Positions 60,526-64,000 of a stretch of 64,000 nt of DNA are shown here, one piece after another (positions within the stretch are counted from its first letter, which is position 1; each line of letters begins with the position of its first letter). Under the pieces are notes generated by a model that searched no databases, was not told the DNA's origin, and was given only the letters and a program-made list of their open reading frames with translations. Source of the DNA: Clitopilus passeckerianus (Eukaryota; Basidiomycota; Agaricomycetes; Agaricales; Entolomataceae); contig CALYLX010000077.1 in assembly GCA_944990035.1 (NCBI GenBank), forward strand, positions 310,001 through 374,000, given 5' to 3'. The position numbers and the translations under genes were made by a program.

Positions 60526-61096
60526 CTAGCTCGGAGGAGTCTTCTCGAATTGTCCAGCATCCTTGACCGGTGGGATCACGGACCAGCGGTCCTTGGTGTA
60601 GACTGGAAACTTTCGGTCAGAATTACTCCACCAACATCGTCAGAAAGACACTTACTCTCAGCACCGACGGGGATCTTGGCGAAGGTAGGGAAGAGGCCAG
60701 TCTGAACAGCCTGGGCATCACCGAAGACGGCAGAGGTGTGAGAGATGGCGGCGCCGCAGCGGCTGCAGAAAACACGTCCAACTGAATTTTGTGTTAGCAT
60801 ATGGATAGAATCGAACATAGAGACTTGTAACATGCCCATGTTTCCGCTGTCACCCCTGGCAGCATATTCCTTTACGGGTCCTTCGATCTTGAGGTACTTT
60901 TTGGGAACAAGGACGTTGGTGGTGAAAGCAGTACCGCTGGTAGCTCTGCAGTCAAGGCAATGGCAAATAACCTATCAGAGGTAGCGTAAGCAGGTATTCC
61001 GTAGCTCGTGAGGTGAGCCGTTCTCACCTGGTCGGGATGGGCAGAATCCACAGTGACGGTGGTCTCGCCACAGAGACACTTTCCAATGAAAGGCAT
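60526..61096 (-). CDS. GFA/CENP-V family zinc-binding protein, copy 3
   Basis: Four exons: 61096-61028, 60971-60836, 60781-60656 and 60602-60526; 135 aa. Cys motifs CLCG, CHCLDC (RATSGTAFT) and CSRCGAAI are complete. The second intron begins GC (GCATGT) rather than GT. The exon lengths 136 and 126, identical to the other three copies, make this reading secure. The third exon has SAVFGDAQAVQTGLF and the end reads YTKDRWSVIPPV. It is in tandem with copy 4 at 61796 and shares its 69-nt first exon and 77-nt last exon, so the two are recent duplicates. Cytosolic; substrate unknown. Confidence 0.88.
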
Positions 61097-61795
61097 GATT
61101 TCGTTCTTGTGGAGGTAGAGGTGCTTGAAGAAGGAGTTTGAAGAAAGACTTGTCGGACATTTTACGTGCGTGTTCCTCTATATAGTCCTGCGTAAACGGT
61201 CAGTTCGATATCAGCGGGGGTGGGTCTAGTACTCACGTGCCGAAGCTCGTCAGCTCGAGGCTCGAGCAAAACATGTCATCAGGTCTTCAGCGATGGATTT
61301 GACCAGAATAGACGTGGTTCAGATGAACTCCGTGCCCCGAGGTCCTCCTGAACCTCGGAGTTGCTGGTGGCCGCATTGTTGAAGCTGCGGCGAGTTGGCA
61401 GTACGCAAAGTCGTCAAAGTTCGTCCTTATCACCCTTCATATGATTTTGGCAAGTGCTTGCAAGTGCAGCGCCCTTTTTTCAGGAATCTCAGGTTGTCGG
61501 TGCTGGACAGTGCACCGTCGCGCCCAAGGACATCGCTGTTGTGTTGGAAGACATGGAAAATTACGTAATTACCTCAATCAATGGAAATGCAAGCCTCACT
61601 TTTCGCATACGACGTAACGAATCCGATGCAGGATTTTCAGCGAGAGGGTAGCCAGGCTGGGCATGCAGTGGCCATTGTTTCCAGTCTCACAATCACTCAG
61701 TTTGAATTGACAAAATATCACCACGAATTGCCTTCTGCGCAGAATATATTTATTCCGGAATTAAGCTGGTATTACATCTAACTTGACTAGATAAT
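61097..61795. other. Intergenic between tandem GFA copies, no gene seen
   Basis: Contains the promoter of copy 3 (tatatag near 61178) and the 3' flank of copy 4. Confidence 0.5.
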
Positions 61796-62376
61796 TTAGG
61801 CCGGGGGACCAGCTTGGAACTGAGCAGAACCGTCAACAGGGGCGAGGCCACTCCATCTATCCTTGATGTAGACTGAAAAAGAATATCATCAGAATTTTTT
61901 GCAGACCTAGGTTCGCGAAATTACACGTACTCTCGACAGCGACGGGGACCTTGGAGAACTCGGGGAAGATACCAGTTTGGATGGCCTGGGCGTCACCGAA
62001 GACAGCAGAGGTATGGGAGAAGGCGCAACCACAGTTCGAGCAGAAGATACGGCCAACTGATCCAGAGGTGGTCAGATTCCCGAAATATGAGAATTGTTGG
62101 ACGAAAGTGACCCACCCATGTTTCCACTGTCGCCTTGGGCCTCGTAGTATCCGGTGGGACCTTCAATCTTCACGTCCTTCTTGGCAGCGAGGACGTTAGT
62201 GGTGAAAGCAGCACCACTGGTCTTTTTGCAGTCATTGCAGTGGCAGAGAACCTACAGATCGATCCGGTCAGCACTTTCGTCCAGGAATTCCTAGAAATAA
62301 CAGATACCTGGTTCTCGTGGTTAGAGGTGAGAGTGACGGTGCACTGTCCGCAGAGGCACTTTCCGACGTAAGGCAT
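61796..62376 (-). CDS. GFA/CENP-V family zinc-binding protein, copy 4
   Basis: Four exons: 62376-62308, 62251-62116, 62056-61931 and 61872-61796; 135 aa. Cys motifs CLCG, CHCNDC (KKTSGAAFT) and CSNCGCAF. In the last motif an extra Cys replaces the usual Ser/Ala. SAVFGDAQAIQTGIF and IKDRWSGLAPV follow the family pattern. All introns are GT-AG and fall at the same places as in copies 1-3. Same strand as copy 3, 0.7 kb apart. A TATA-like TTATATA lies about 65 bp upstream. Confidence 0.88.
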
Positions 62377-63194
62377 AATGAAGAAATCTAATGAGAGGAA
62401 CTTTGTAGAAGGGAACTTATCGAGCGCAAGCGACACACGGAGTTCTTATATACTCAGTACACCGAAACCCTCCCGCTCGGAAATTGAATATGGGTTGGCC
62501 GAGATCACGAGATAGCACGGTAAGCAGGTTTAATTACAGACATTTGGGCGATGATTGCGGCCTGTGCGGTTGACGGAGAAGCTGAAGCCTCCTGGAGAAA
62601 TGCCGGGGTGATCGATGAAACCGTGGTTAGTTCTGACTTCCCCGGAACTCAGAGTGGCCACGATCCAGGCGTAGGCGCTTGCTAAACGAAAGCTTCCTCA
62701 CATCTTGCCAAAACAGGACGCCGATGGAATCAGGGACCACAGGTAGCCAGGTTTCTCGACAGGAGAGTTGTTCCAGTATGGATATAAACTGAAAGCGCCA
62801 GACAGCCATCCTTCAGTATGTGTTAAAAATTGGAAAGTCGAACACAGAGTGGAATGGCGTCTAAAACGATGGACTAGAATGAGATAGAAGACGGCCAATA
62901 GGCAGGCGGAAGGACCCCAACACCACAATGAACTGATATTAACAAGACGTGGGTACGGGAGACGACAGAGAGAAATAATAATGGATATGCTCCTTTATAA
63001 GGCCGAAGGAACGAGTACCTCTTCGTTCGGGAACCCTCACAGTGAGCAGAGAAAATACCTCACGTGTTTAGCGCAAGGTCAGCTTAATTGGCCAACGAGA
63101 GAGCATGTCATATGCGATGGCATTGAAGGTACTCCGATCATACATGCATAGTCATACAATATAACATGAAACCCATGGTCACAAAGGGGAATGT
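62377..63194. other. Intergenic, no gene recognised
   Basis: A minus-strand frame at 62698-62928 is hydrophobic (CWGPSACLLAVFYLILVH) but short and unsupported. A TATA-like ctttataaggc lies near 62992. Confidence 0.45.
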
Positions 63195-63830
63195 TTAAGC
63201 AACGAGGGTAGAGGCAGTAGCAGCATCGTACTTGAAGGTAGGGGGGATCTGCTGCTTGGTCTTATAGTAGCGAGCAAGACGATGAATCCTGGACTCAATC
63301 AAGATAAGACGGAACTTGGAGTCCTTGTCTTTCCTGTTGGTCTCAAGATGCTTGCGAACGGCAACCGCCTTTTTGATGAGGTGCCAGAGGTCCTCAGGGA
63401 TGGATGGGCCAAGTCCTATCCCCAAACAAAAGGCAAACGCAGAATGCGAAGATGCAAGCAAAAGCAAGCAGGGAAGGTAAGAGAAGCGGAGAAGCAGTGC
63501 ATGAGAAAACGTTCGATCAATAAGAAATGGAAGGAGTACCGTGTGACTTGAGGATACGAAGGATCTTGTTACCAGTGACGAAACGGACTTGAGGGATGCC
63601 GTTGGAGTCACGGAGGGTAACACCGATCTGGGAGGGAGTCAAGCCCTTACGAGCGTGCTTGATGATCATCTCGACGACCTCCTCAGGAGAAGTCTTGAGC
63701 CATGCAGGGGGAGCGCGGCGGTAAGGGAGGGCGGAGGACGCTGAAAAGAATCGCGATCAGTATGGTGCATCACGATTGATTGGCTGAGCTACGTACAAAT
63801 GCCCTTTCCGGGAGCGTGCATACGACCCAT
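63195..63830 (-). CDS. RPS13: 40S ribosomal protein S13 (uS15)
   Basis: Three exons: 63830-63797, 63740-63540 and 63415-63195; 151 aa, the standard length of eukaryotic S13. Start [12 protein letters not shown], then [56 protein letters not shown] and [20 protein letters not shown]. It is part of the small-subunit body and binds 18S rRNA. The second intron is longer (124 bp) than most here, as often in ribosomal protein genes. The 5' flank runs to the window end. Confidence 0.97.
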
Positions 63831-64000
63831 GGCTGCTGAGTTTTGTTAGAGATGGACGTCAAAAAGAGTCTTGAGGTTGCGGGCGACGACCACGGCGAGG
63901 GAACGAAGAGGAAAACTTGATCAAACAATGATGATTTGTGCTGTCGGCATGCGCCGAGGGGCTTCTGATGGGACTGTATAGTTCTGAACTCTAAAGTTTA
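63831..64000. promoter_or_regulatory. Presumed promoter of the S13 gene
   Basis: Immediately upstream of the S13 start on the minus strand. No clear TATA box, and no other gene seen before the window ends. Confidence 0.4.

Noticed and set aside
1..64000. CRISPR array, bacterial operon, prophage or biosynthetic gene cluster
   Set aside because: Intron-rich eukaryotic genes throughout; no regularly spaced repeats and no co-located pathway enzymes.

Overview
The window looks like nuclear DNA of an Agaricomycete (mushroom-forming basidiomycete). The reasons are short GT-AG introns of about 45-60 bp in almost every gene, small exons, and families typical of that group: a DUF6534-type seven-helix protein, a DUF6699-type protein, serine/threonine-rich GPI-type surface proteins, CENP-V/GFA family expansion and an HMG-box regulator. 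All gene models were built by eye from reading frames, splice sites, phase and comparison between paralogues within the window.

Layout. 0-10 kb is a duplicated cell-surface region: two paralogous cysteine-rich GPI-type proteins (one cut by the window start) and three copies (one broken) of a six-exon secreted/anchored protein with a galactose-binding-like beta-sandwich. They lie in mirror orientation around the second GPI gene, with tRNA-like SINE fragments between. 10-17.6 kb is a repeat-rich tract: a ~500 bp direct repeat pair flanks one intact single-exon gene, followed by degenerate tandem repeats of a decayed Pro/Ser/Gln-rich sequence. 17.8-28 kb is gene-dense: DUF6534-like membrane protein, DUF6699-like protein, a first GFA protein, an MFS transporter, and a convergent pair of lineage-specific paralogues.

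28.14-34.26 kb is one complete DNA transposon: 26-bp terminal inverted repeats, exact 8-bp target-site duplications, and a single long gene coding for AT-hooks, a DUF6729-like region, a DDE-type transposase core, a complete DEDDy 3'-5' exonuclease placed between the second Asp and the Glu of that core, and a C-terminal Cys cluster. It is the most interesting object here. 34.8-43 kb holds an initiator tRNA-Met, an incomplete LRR-like gene and a long gene-poor stretch.

43-64 kb is ordinary, well-preserved gene space: HMG-box transcription factor, second GFA protein, a small beta-trefoil-like protein, an NTF2-like/flavin monooxygenase, a Vps68/TMEM50 membrane protein, a Ser-rich membrane protein, an intron-containing tRNA-Lys(TTT), a pseudokinase, a GNAT acetyltransferase, a small Arg-rich protein, two tandem GFA proteins and ribosomal protein S13. 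No metabolic cluster is apparent; the recurrent theme is local gene duplication.
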